Origin: Epinephelus fuscoguttatus
Lineage: Eukaryota > Chordata > Actinopteri > Perciformes > Serranidae
Reading direction: 5' to 3'
Length of the DNA stretch: 64,000 nucleotides
Assembly (NCBI RefSeq): GCF_011397635.1
Contig: NC_064773.1
Location: 3,834,501 to 3,898,500, forward strand
In this document: positions 47,543 to 58,800 of the stretch, one piece after another
Numbering within the stretch: position 1 is the stretch's first letter
How the letters are laid out: every line of letters starts with the position of its first letter
Position numbers and translations under genes: made by a program
The notes under the pieces: generated by a model
Seen by the model: the letters and a program-made list of their open reading frames with translations, nothing else
The model's database searches: none
What the model was told of the DNA's origin: nothing

Positions 47543-50230
47543 GATGGTCACTTAAAACGCCATTGTACTCCATTACAGTGCACTGAGTTTTGGCTTGGTC
47601 GCCTTAACTTTGGTTATGTGATGCCTAGAAATAAGTCTAAATGTTGGTGAGGGAGAGGGACGAGAAGAATAAAACAACCAAGGTCTGTAGAAGACCATCT
47701 CTGAGCGATGGCTGTTCCTTGAATTCTGTTGATCAATAAATAAAAACAAGAAGTCTGATATCTCATGATTAGTAAACACTTTATTGGTTCTAACAGATGT
47801 TCTAACAGAAGGTTTATCTCCATATGAAAAAAATAAAATCAAGATCAACACGTTTCACCATCAATGAACAAAGTCATCAATCTGGCAAAGTTTCTCTCAG
47901 ACCTCGGTTTCTCCCCTCGGTCTGCTGAAGATAAAATAAAACCAGGCGGTAACCATCTGAGAATTCATCAATAACTTTTATTTCATTCAACACGTCCTTT
48001 GAAAAACAGCGGATTCTACTTTAGTGGGTTTACTGAGGAAAAAGACTTCTAGTGTCTGAGTGAATACTACGACGGTACGATGAGGAACACAATCACAATA
48101 AAATATCGCTTCAGGTGTTTGTGAGGGGACGTCTGTCGTTCAAGTTGATTTATAGGAGTTAACAGGTGAATTAAGTGCGGGAGAAGTGCTGCTCCTGAGC
48201 CCAGTGTGTGTCGGTGCTTTAGTGTTGTTACAGATTAGCATTCGTATGGAGTCCAAACTGAGCCAAAACTCGAGACGTTAGAAGGAATAGTTCAAGATTT
48301 GGGAAAAATATTATAGCGTTAAGTAAGTATAATAGAACAACAATAATAATATGCCTTTGTTGTTGAGATGCATATCAATCTGCTGTCTGTGTGTTTGGAA
48401 CAGAGTCAGGATGTAGTTAGCTTAGCTTAGCACAAATCGTTCCAGTTGTCATCCTAAACCCTCACACTGTGGTTTTACATTTCTGTTTGTGTAAAATACA
48501 AACGACAACTACAAAAATGAGGCATAAAGAACTTATTAGTGACCTGTTTTTAAACTTTTAAACTCTCAAGCTATGCTGAGCTAAATTAAGCTAAGCTAAG
48601 CTAACCCTGTCCTAACTACGTGCTAAACACAACCTGTAAATCAAACAGAACAGTTTGAAGGTGGATTTTTATCTCTTAAAATAAAGCTATGTTGGCAGTT
48701 TCCCCCTGCTTCTATTTTTCAAGCTAAGCTAGGCTAATCATGTCCAACTTCATACTGAACACACATGTAAATCAAATAGCTTTGGAGTTGTTTGAAAGTG
48801 GATTTTTGTCTCCTTATATAGAGCTTGGCTAGCAGTTTCTACCCGCTTCCAGTCTTCATGCTAAGCTACGCTAGGCTAAGCAAGTCCTGGCTCCAGTTCC
48901 ACACAGACGTTACATTGATACCAATTCAAAATCTCATTCTGAGATACTTCTCCAAGATACTGAACTATTCCTTTAGCTAGGCTAGCAGTTTCCCCTGACT
49001 TTCAGTCTTTGTGCTAAGCTAGGCTAAACTGATCGATCGATACAAAACCAAAGAAATAAAACCAAATAGTCTCAAAGAAATAGCAAAAATAATACGAGAT
49101 GTCCACATAACTTAGTAACATTAGCTTAATGTGTTTGGTAAAAACGTCTCAAGTAAAGGTCCACTTATTAACTTTGTCAGGAGTTTTAGCAGGTAGGGGA
49201 CCTTGACATGAATTTTATTTTGTCAAACTACCGTTTCCAAGGTCAAGATTAAAGTTAATGTCAGATTGTGTTTGTGTTCCCTCAGAACAAGAGCTTCTCT
49301 TAATTTCATCCTTTATCATTAAATTCATTTAAGTTTAGTGATATTTTACGTATTTCTAATTATCAACAAAACCCACGTGCAGAGCCAAACAAACTGCTAA
49401 CAAATAATGTCTAAATACAAATGTGGATTCATCCGCTGCTTAAAATAGTCCCCAGCAAAAACCCTACTTCCTGCGGTCACAGTAACAGTTGAAGAAAAAA
49501 AAAAATCACTGTGACCAGCTGTTTAAGGAAATTATTGAGCCTTAAAAAGAAAAATAAATAAACTTATATAACTGTGATTTGCCTCAATTTTAGTGTAATT
49601 TGTTGACAATTAGAAAAAAGTAGAACAACACTCCAAACTAGCTTTGTTTTTTTACACCTGTTTGGTCACTTATAATTAAACTCAAAATTTTCAGGCACTT
49701 TCTCCAAAGTTTGGGGGAAAATATAAGAAATTTAAAGCCTCAGAAACATCATAAAATCAGATTAACCAAATAACAAGGAATGCACTTAACGTCACAAACT
49801 GTTTTTAACAGTGGAACCAGTAAATCTTTTCCTGTAACTGAGATGTCTGACGAGACAGAAACAAGCGGGGCACCACGATATCCAAAGGTTTTAAAGAACA
49901 GACGCGTCTGTACAGAGTCAACGGCTAAAATAGCAAAAAAATTATAAGACACAGTTTTTGGAGTTTTTACAGTCGGATCTCGTCGTCTGGCACTGATTAG
50001 TTTCCTTACAGCTCCTTCACAGTATTGATCGCAGTGAAGTGTTTGCATAATCAATTAGTCGATCGTCCTGAATTGTCACAAATGCTTGAATACAAAATTA
50101 AATCAAGCTGCTTCTGTACACGGGCAAGTTCATTTTGTTTTTACACGAGCTGTACATGGATGAGTGCTGTCGATGAGTTCATGTGGTCGTATGGAAGCTC
50201 ATCACCGCCGAGAAAAGAAAAAAGATAAAG
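47543..50230. repeat. RTCB-XPOT spacer, left half: gctaagct-rich tandem repeat at about 48400-49030
   Basis: At least three diverged units of roughly 150-180 bp share gcagtttccccctgcttc, then ctaagctaggctaa, then gtaaatcaaa and ggatttttatctcct. The remainder is AT-rich without a gene. Confidence 0.6.
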
Positions 50231-50848
50231 TGTAGATAAATAAAAATACTCAAGTCACATTTATGATATGATAAATCAAAATTATGACATTTAAAGTCAG
50301 ATTTAAGAATTATGAGTCAAAGCTTTTCAAATTAAAATGTTTGACTTGTGTCACAATTTGTGTCACAATTTTCAGTTCGACCAAGTCAACACCTTCAAAT
50401 ACAACTTTTTTTTACTTACTTCACTTTTTTAAGAATCAAATTATGAGTTATTAAAGTCAAAATATATATATATATATAAAAGATATTCTGACTTTTTAGC
50501 AAAAATTATGTGGTCAAAATAGTCAAAAGAATTATAAAAAAAATTGTGATAAATAAAAATCTGACTTTTTGTGGTTATGTAACACACATATTTAACTTTA
50601 GTCAAAATTTAGGATCAAGATTTAGGGTCAAACTTTAAGATACTTAAATTTTGTTATGTCAAAAGTCTGAAAACGTAAAGTATAAAAAGAAAATAACTTT
50701 AACTTTTTAAGTCACAATTGAGATTTGCGTGATCTTAAAAGATATAAAGTCAAAAATATAAAAAATTATGATAAACAAAAATACCAGCAAGTCAGAAAAA
50801 TGATACGAACATAAAATTATGACTTTTGAAGTCACAATTTCGCCTTAA
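50231..50848. repeat. AT-rich degenerate array
   Basis: Repetitive words of the type aaaattatgactttaaagtc recur at irregular spacing, with an (AT)n run near 50465. Confidence 0.6.
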
Positions 50849-50849
50849 T

Positions 50850-51783
50850 AGACCGAATCCCAATGTGTTTTTACAATAACTTCCGGGTAGAAAACCCCTG
50901 CGTCACGTATATTAAAAATGAAATCATCAGTATCAGTTCAAGTGTACTTTACATTTAGAATATTATATTTGTCTTTTCCGAACAGTAACTGAGGTCGTTA
51001 TTAGGGATGCACCGATATGGATTTTTCAACCGATTTGATAACTGATAATTAGGCATATTTGTATTTTAAAAATAAGTGTATAACCTGTAGTTTATATCAT
51101 CCGAGGATAAGAAAGGCAAAGATGTAGTGAGAAAATATGAATGATTAATTATTCCATAGGTCTGACCGAACCAAATCAAACTGACATCACTTGCTAACGC
51201 TAACTGCTAACAGTTCAGACTCTTCCATACCTACCAAAACTAGGCTGTGAAAAACAGGTAAATTTTCTAGGGTATTGTCGAATGGCCTACGCTTATCAGC
51301 TATGACTTTAATTAGCAGAATAATGCATATTATTAAAATGTCCCATTATCGTCCCGATATACATCGTGCACCCCTAGTCGTTACATCGAATCCACCAGAG
51401 TCCACCGACTAAAACGGTCAATTTACAAAGCAGAAGACTGCGTTGCTGGTCCATCACTGCCTCAACTGGTTAGTACATAAGGTAAAGCAGACGAAATATT
51501 CAGTTGTAGCGTACGCTCACACAGATATTGATTTTCTAGATGGATAGAACACGTTTTGCCTCGTCTACAGCAGGATATTGTTTAGCTCGTGTGCTTCAGT
51601 AGATTTGGTTTATCAAATTTGATAACAAAGGTCGCACCGCCATGTTTAACTATATAGCTTTAAATGTTACAGTTACGGCTTGCGACGAAAGTTTTACATT
51701 TCTTCACAATTGTAATGAATTGCCAGTTTTCTACCTGGAAGTGTTTGTTGTTGCTGACATGACGTCACTGTTATTCGGTCCGT
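50850..51783. mobile_element. Inverted-repeat DNA element with a hAT MITE nested in it
   Basis: The left end agaccgaatcccaatgtg with acttccgggtagaaaac is mirrored on the right by gttttctacctggaagt and attcggtccg. The internal hAT MITE at 51002-51376 accounts for part of the length. Confidence 0.65.
51002..51376. mobile_element. hAT-like MITE with 8-bp target duplication
   Basis: The ends are TAGGGATGCACCGATA and, inverted, TAGGGGTGCACGATG. Flanks gtcgttat (50994-51001) and gtcgttac (51377-51384) match 7 of 8. Same terminal type as the element at 18451-19559. Confidence 0.85.
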
Positions 51784-51784
51784 A

Positions 51785-52845
51785 AGTCAAATTTGTGCGA
51801 TACAAAATCAAAATTATGTGCCGTATATGAACTTTGATGTCGTGTCTCATACTTCTGACTCAATGAGTATTTTTACAATTTCTAACTCCTTTTTTTCATT
51901 TTTCCGGCAGAAATGATCTTCCATATTTAGTTTCCAGATGGGAATGAAGATTAAAAAAAAACCCAGACCTCGGAACTTTATTTACACTTTTTAACATCTT
52001 ATTCTCTTATTTACATTTTGTTCCTCCATTTTAAGTCCATTTCCATCTGAAAAATATTCGTCATATTTCCAGGAAACAAAAATACTCCGTGGACTTCATC
52101 GGGTCTTCCATTTCAACACAAACTCATCATGAAGGGGCTGAAACGTGAGTATCTACATCCCATCAGGTCACAAATATAAAGAGTGGTTGAGATCATATTT
52201 CATGTTAAATTAAGATTTGAGGGAAAATTAAGTCTGTTTTGAACTAAACCGGGAAGGAAGAGGCAGATCGACTCGGGCTGTAAGAACGTTTCACTTCAAA
52301 CATAAAATCCTCAACACATTAAAAAAAGAAAAGAACTCAATGCCACATTTTAATAAAAATAAAACAATTCAGCCCTTATTTTCTGTCCATTCTGTGGCAA
52401 CATCCAAATAAACCTCAACTCTAGTTTTGAAATGTGGTTTCTTACGTGAAGGTTCGACTTCGAGTAAAGCTTCGTTTCAGGTGTTCAGATGGTTTTCAGG
52501 ATAATTACCAAATGTTTCCCGGACAGGCCACGTCCTCTCCCACAGATCTGTGTTTACCTCTAAAAGCCCTTTCCACTTGACGCCACAAAACATCTCCACG
52601 TGTCTGATCATCAGTCGAGCTCCTTTAGTCCTCGTGGACAGCTCGTCTCATCGACGGCAGGAGGGATTTATCCGTCCGCCGAGCTTCTGTCCGCGTCCCA
52701 ACTTTAGACAGATTTTGTTATGCGTTCACTTTTTAAGTGCAAAAGCAGCTCCTATGCTAAGGTCCTTTTTTTGTTGTTGTTGGTGTGAGTGGCGAGTGCG
52801 TCCACTTCCTGTGAGTGTCCTTTCAGTCCAACGCGAACTTCCAGT
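51785..52845. other. XPOT 3' flank; nothing recognised
   Basis: Possible extended XPOT 3' UTR (AATAAA on the minus strand near 51976-51982). The plus-strand frame at 52550-52909 has no domain. Confidence 0.4.
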
Positions 52846-52851
52846 TTTATT
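52846..52851 (-). terminator. xpot: AATAAA immediately after the XPOT stop
   Basis: AATAAA (minus strand 52851-52846) begins two bases after the TAG stop at 52856-52854. If used, the 3' UTR would be only about 25 nt. Another AATAAA lies much further down, near 51.98 kb, and may be the main site. Confidence 0.35.
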
Positions 52852-52853
52852 TC

Positions 52854-55800
52854 CTACAGCTTGGCTCGCTGAAAGAACGCCTGCACAGACAGAGGAGGAT
52901 TATCGATAAATCAAATATCAAAGCTGAGAATCAATCAATCTCTTTATTGATTATAGTAAATGCACTCGTACCTTAATGTAGTTTTTCAGGACTTTGATGT
53001 CCGGCTGCTGAAGCACTTGACAAAGCTCCTGTAATAAAGTTCATAACGTAAGAAACTGGAACCATCATTATTACTGCTGGCCTCTCCTGGTGGCTGGGGC
53101 CCTGAAAGCTTTCCCTTTTTACCCCCTTATCGGCGGCCATGTTTGTTCTGTACTGGAAATCAGCACTAATGTAAAGAGCACAAGTTAAATGAAGTTTCTA
53201 TCCCAGTCTGATATCTGTCAGGTCAATATGACGCCCCCAAGCTGGAGCGCAAGGCGACGTCAGAAAGATAATTCACTGATTTTCCCCCGAGTGGTCTCAT
53301 GTTTTACCTGTGAGATTTCAGGTGACACCTGCAGAGAGGGCAAATACTCCTGCTGCAAGAACTGGATGAACTCCGGCCCCTGAAAGAACAAATACAACTC
53401 AACAACTGGGAACAAACTCCTTCATATATCAAATAAATCTAAAGTAATACTTCAACATTATTCTACTTCATTTTCTCAGAACTGTTTTTACCCTTTTGAG
53501 ATGAATCATTTTCAGCGTGAGCGCACACTCCGACAGCGTCTGAAACACAAACAAGAGACGTGAGAAACAAAATCAAAATCCTGTGTTTGTCGGCTGGACT
53601 CTGGCAGAGGAACTCACCAGGACTGTCTGAGCGTCCGAGAGGTCAAAGGTCGGTTTGAGAGGAGCCAGGAAACACGCAGGAACAATGTGTTTGTAGATGA
53701 AGTCAGGGAATCCCACCATGCCGTCTTTACCTCCTGCAGGTTTCATCAGAGGACAACAAAACGTAAAAACAAAGACACACTGACGGGGACAATAAAGTAA
53801 AATCATCGCAACCAGTTTGACTTCTCACCCCACAGCTCCACCAGTTTGGAGAGGATGATGAAGCAGGTTTTCTGCGCGATGGGATCGGGGAAGTCCACGG
53901 CTCCCTGGATGATGGTGAACACAACTCGCTCGATGTTTTCTGCTCCTGAAAAACAAGAACGAAACGCTCACTCAACACGACATCAAATAACTTCCAACTG
54001 TGGCGAGAATGTTGACGATCAGTTAAATTAATCTGCAGAGGAAACAGAGTGTCTACAGGTGTCAGACACTTAAATCCAATGCTTTTTAAGATCATTTTAA
54101 ACCAGATTTAAGACTGATTTTTGACAAATCTTTTTCTTAATCAAGCACTGCAATTTTAGTATAAAGGTAAATAATATATACACAAGTGGCCTCGTGAGGA
54201 TGTAGCTTTACTGTAGGAATATGGTTATTAGAGTGAGTTAGGCCAACAGGTCAGTGCAGGTATAAAGCAAAGAGACAGTATTAGGTTTCAGTGAAATGAG
54301 GACTTTCACACAGAAGAGCTCGACTCATTTGACAAAAACAAGTTAAAAGATGGATGAATAAAATTAGATACTATGTAAGATGTGATTAAGGGCCTGTCCC
54401 ATTTCTACCCCTTCAATCTTCCACTTGGTATTGAGTGCCTTCGTTTGTGAGATAACCCTTGATGAGGGAAGTGAGAAATATTAGGGTGGAGATCTTTCCC
54501 TAAGAAATGAGACACCACTTCATGCAAATCGTCACGCATAGTAGCGACGCAATGAAAATGCCGGCTCCAGCGCTTGTGTTGTGGCATGTGCTATGTTCAT
54601 TCTTCTCCGTCTGATGAATCAACAGAGAAGAAATGCTGAAAACAGGAGGCGCCTACGATGTCTTCTAGTTCTGATAGATTTTGTTTGGGTAACCCCCAGT
54701 TTCCACCAGATGCATGTTGGTTGCGTCTGCGCTCCGGCACGGCAGCGGAGCCGATAGGATTCAATTCTAGTCAGTGTGTGTGTTTCCGCCGGCTGCGGCT
54801 GTGCTGCGCTCCAGCGCTCTGGAGCCCTCCGCAACAGACACGCAGGGCTTCTATTTTTGCCAGACGCCAGAGCACAACACAGCAATTCAGCACAGAGCAG
54901 ATCGTGCGGGGCAGGAAGTCGTGCACAGAAATAAAATAAAACACCCGATTAATTTTCAAAATAAAATACACAGTGTTCACGGCGGATCATGTTTCCCTGC
55001 ACTACACCTTGAAAACTACATAATGGGCGGAGGCAGGCCTGAAGTCAACAGGTCAGAGGTTTTCAGACGTCATTTCACCCCGTTGACACCATGGATGAGG
55101 AGATGTTAATCATGGCGGTGCACCCAGATGTCTTCCGGCGGAGCTGCACCGCTCCGCACAGCAAACGCAGCCGGTGGGTGTTGACAGACGGCGGAGCACG
55201 CAGCGGATAACCAGCACTGCCGTTCCGCAACGGACACGCATGCAGTGGAAATCCAGCGTAAGTCGATATTTTGACGCTGTGTTCAACCGAGTTGCTGATG
55301 AGTTTACGCTAGTCCAACCATCTGTTGTTTGTATAGCTTACATTCCGATCGTACAGTAACCAATTGTTTTCCAAAACTTGCCGAAGTTGCTGACTTTGCA
55401 AGGTGTTCTGGGAAATATCATCTTCCACTTCATTGAAAGTGTGGCTCGGGGCTCCTTTGGAATCTAGTGCGGGTTTTAAGTGTTGGAAACACTCAAACTA
55501 CCTCAATTCTGTTTTGGAACACCACTAGCCTAAACGTGAACGTGCACAACCAAGTGCAAGTGGGTATTTCTAGGTGAAGTGTGGGTATTGGGACAGGCCC
55601 TAAGACCTCACAAATTCAAAACTGAGACTTTTTAAAAGCTTTTAAGGCCTAAAATTTATAAAAAAAAATAATAATAATTTTGAAACTTTAAGAACCTTTA
55701 AAAAAATTCACATCTTCGTCGTGGGTGCTCAGGTCGTTGAGGCGCAGGTTGAGCAGGTCTAGACTTCATTTCAAAATCTGCATAATTCTAAGTTACAGTG

Positions 55801-58800
55801 GACTAATATTCTGATGGTAATAACAGAAATTAAATCGTGAACAGTTTTCTGATACCTTATGAAATCCTCATCTTCCCTTTCTCTCTGAGAGTTAGATGCT
55901 GTCTGTACAGCTGGTTGGCTTAGCATGGCATAAAGACTAGAACATGACTCGATCGCCTGGTGCAAAATGCAAAATGTAAAATGCTACATCTGGCTAGTAA
56001 ATCTAGCCAGTCACTTGCCTGATCAGGTAAGTCGTAAAAAAAGGATGAAACACATTGTATTTTCCCGAGCTGATGATAGAAGTGGCTTAGGAGTGGGGCA
56101 TGTTGCTTCTTTCTCATCTTTGTCGAGAGTTGCACATGCACAGTACTGATAAGGCACTTGTGAGAAGATGGCGGCAGGTAAAGACAAAGTTTATGAGCTG
56201 AAAGGCAAGCGAGCGTTTTCAGTGTAGATGGGTGGAGTTAGAGGATGTGGACAAGACTGTGACAATGTATGGTGCAGTTTGCTGTGCGTTTGAGAACAAG
56301 GCGGATAAAACGGGGTCATTTTTCAAAGATAAGTCAAGTTTCATACATTAACTTTAGTCTTTGTGGTTATTTAATAACCGCTTATGAATAAAACAATAGG
56401 TATAGAAGCAAGTGGAAACTGACTTCAGCTAGCCCGACTCTGTCCGAGGCAAACAACATCCACCTATTTTCTTTAACTATAAACGTTAAAATGTTATTTT
56501 GTTTTTTTTAAATGGACACCAGAAGTTCTGCAGTTTCAGCTCCACGTTAAGAGCAGACAATAAACCTCAGATCACCACAAACAAACACTCAAGTGATTGG
56601 AATATAACTCACCCTGATTGGCCATGACCTCGTTCATCCCACTTCCTGTGATGGTCTGGATGAAGGCGAAGTAGCTCCTCCTCAGCATCTGTTTCTCCAG
56701 AGCTGCCGCCTGGTCGTTTTCCTCCGCCGGCCGGGCCAAGACCTCAAAGATGGCGACCACAAGCGGCATGAAGACCTGCTGCAGGAAGGGGGACACCTGC
56801 CGCTGCCGTGGCAACGGGACAAAAGGCTTGTTAAATCACCCTGCGGCCTCACAGCTGGTTATCAGATTATAAACTTGTAACTGTTTCTGCGGTGATTCTT
56901 GTGAGTACCTTGAACTTGGCGGTGATCTGGCTGATGAGCGGGATGAACTCCTGCAGGTCTTTGGCCTCGCAGTCCTTCAGCATGTGCTCCGAGGCGGCGG
57001 GAATAAAGGGCAGCACCTCCTCCTCCATACAGATGATCATTCGGTGCAGGAAGGAGCGGACGGAGCTGCGCAGCGTCCCCCGCTGGACGGGGCAGCTGAG
57101 TGCAGGCAGGAAGGTCTGCAGACAGTCTCTGTAGACCTCGGTGCAGCCGCACTGCTTCACCGTCTGCTTGTTGCTGAACGCCTTGCTGGTGCGACTGCAG
57201 ACAGAGAGGAGAGTTCAGACACTGATGTAAATGATCTGCTTTCAGCAAATTAATTGTGAGGACTGCAAACCTTCAGGTGCTGCAGAGACACATTGTGGTA
57301 AAGATCTGAGTGATCAGTTAAAATGTCTGGATCAGATCTGTATCCTCACCTGGCGAACCCGACAGCGTGGCTCAGACAGTCAGCGAGGGCGGCCTGCCTC
57401 TCCTCCTCCGTCTCCTGCGACAGTTTGGCGAGCAGCAGGCGGAAAGCGTCCATCAGCGGCAGCAGCAGGCCCCTCATCAGCGCCTGCTTCCTCTCCACCG
57501 GACTCTCTCCGTTCACGATCAGGACGCCCGCCGTCTCAAACATGAACAGCTGGTCATCGCTGGTCAGCAGCGCTGGGAAGCCATTTTCCTGGACGGACGG
57601 GGAAACACATCGATGCTGCAGATAGGACGAACAGCACTCAGTGGATGAATCAGTGGTGACATGTTGATACTTACAGGAGGAGCGAGCTCCAGCAGGTCCT
57701 GGATCCTGGTCAGGATGTCCTCAATGAAGGCATTCATGTGTTTACTGTTGACACAGAACATCACTGACGTCAAGACCAGAAGAGTCAGGAAAACAACTAA
57801 ATCATCTCAATGGATCCTTCACTGCTGTCAACAAATGTTTCTGTCGCATTTGGCTCACTAAAGAAAGATTATGATTGTATCTTGTCTTTATTACACAAAA
57901 TCTAGCAAGATTAATAATAACTCAGAGTGAACAACTTACAGTCTTCTTCACACAAACCTATCTTGTACGATAAAGACACTACGTCATTTTCTTTTGCTCA
58001 CAGGAAATTTGAACATCAAGATAAACCTGGGTTGTTATCCTGTGCGCATTAGTTACCAGCTCGCTCACAAAAGACATCTTATTATTAATATATCCTGTTA
58101 TTTTGTGCCCAAAGGTTATTATGTTGTTCACACAAGATATCTTGGCATCAGGATATCAAATTATTATTTTGTTTTCATGCAGTTATTATCTTGTGTGCAC
58201 AAGACTGTTTTGGGGCTTCATACAGCAGCTGTGCAGTTTATACACATTTGTTGAAGATGATCTTGTTGAAACTCTAAAAATGACCGTAACAAAATGCTTA
58301 GTATGTGTCTCAAACATTAGACCTGGTTTTATTGTGGCGTGATTAGCAGCCCTGCACTGTCTCTACATGCATGTCTTGATTCAACATCCTCGTTAGCACA
58401 GTCCATTTCTTTGCTATTTATTCTCTCTCCCTATTTTATGGTGTCATTTTTATTTACGTTATCGCTCATTAAAATTTTTATTTTAATCAAAATTTAATTT
58501 GAACCCCCCATATTGCTTTTATAAACCGATAAAAAGAGAATTACAAAATAAGAAAAATTACCATAAAATTGAATCAACACTTTTGATAATCTTTAAAAAT
58601 CCAAACTACAGCTGTGCATAGTCCCTTCAGGATTTTGCTGTCTTTTTTGGGATTGTTGTGCCCAAAAATGTCTGATGTCACCGTTTCTTTTCTAACGCAT
58701 GCTGCTCTGTATTTAGGCATGATTTGGTTTTTTTCTTGCAATGCATCTGCAAGAGCCTGTGAAAACTGCACAAATAGTTGTTTGTTTGGTGTCATTCATT

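Larger units (their letters stand above)
54048..55720. mobile_element. Repeat family B copy 2, split by an inserted transposon
   Basis: Left part 54048-54388 and right part 55601-55720 together match 29430-29880; the missing centre is replaced by the element at 54390-55600. In XPOT, between exons 56613-56802 and 53829-53945. Confidence 0.75.

Noticed and set aside
54658..55109. Overlapping frames of about 90-110 codons
   Set aside because: Both lie in the GC-rich nested MITE; open frames there reflect composition.
56797..56802. Alternative acceptor giving an XPOT exon starting at 56796
   Set aside because: It would drop two codons at a place where the human protein has two residues; the acceptor before CGGCAG keeps the length.
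56984..57648. Several long plus-strand frames
   Set aside because: They are GC-rich antisense readings of XPOT exons.
58574..58795. 73-aa minus frame inside an XPOT intron
   Set aside because: No recognisable domain; probably chance or unknown repeat.
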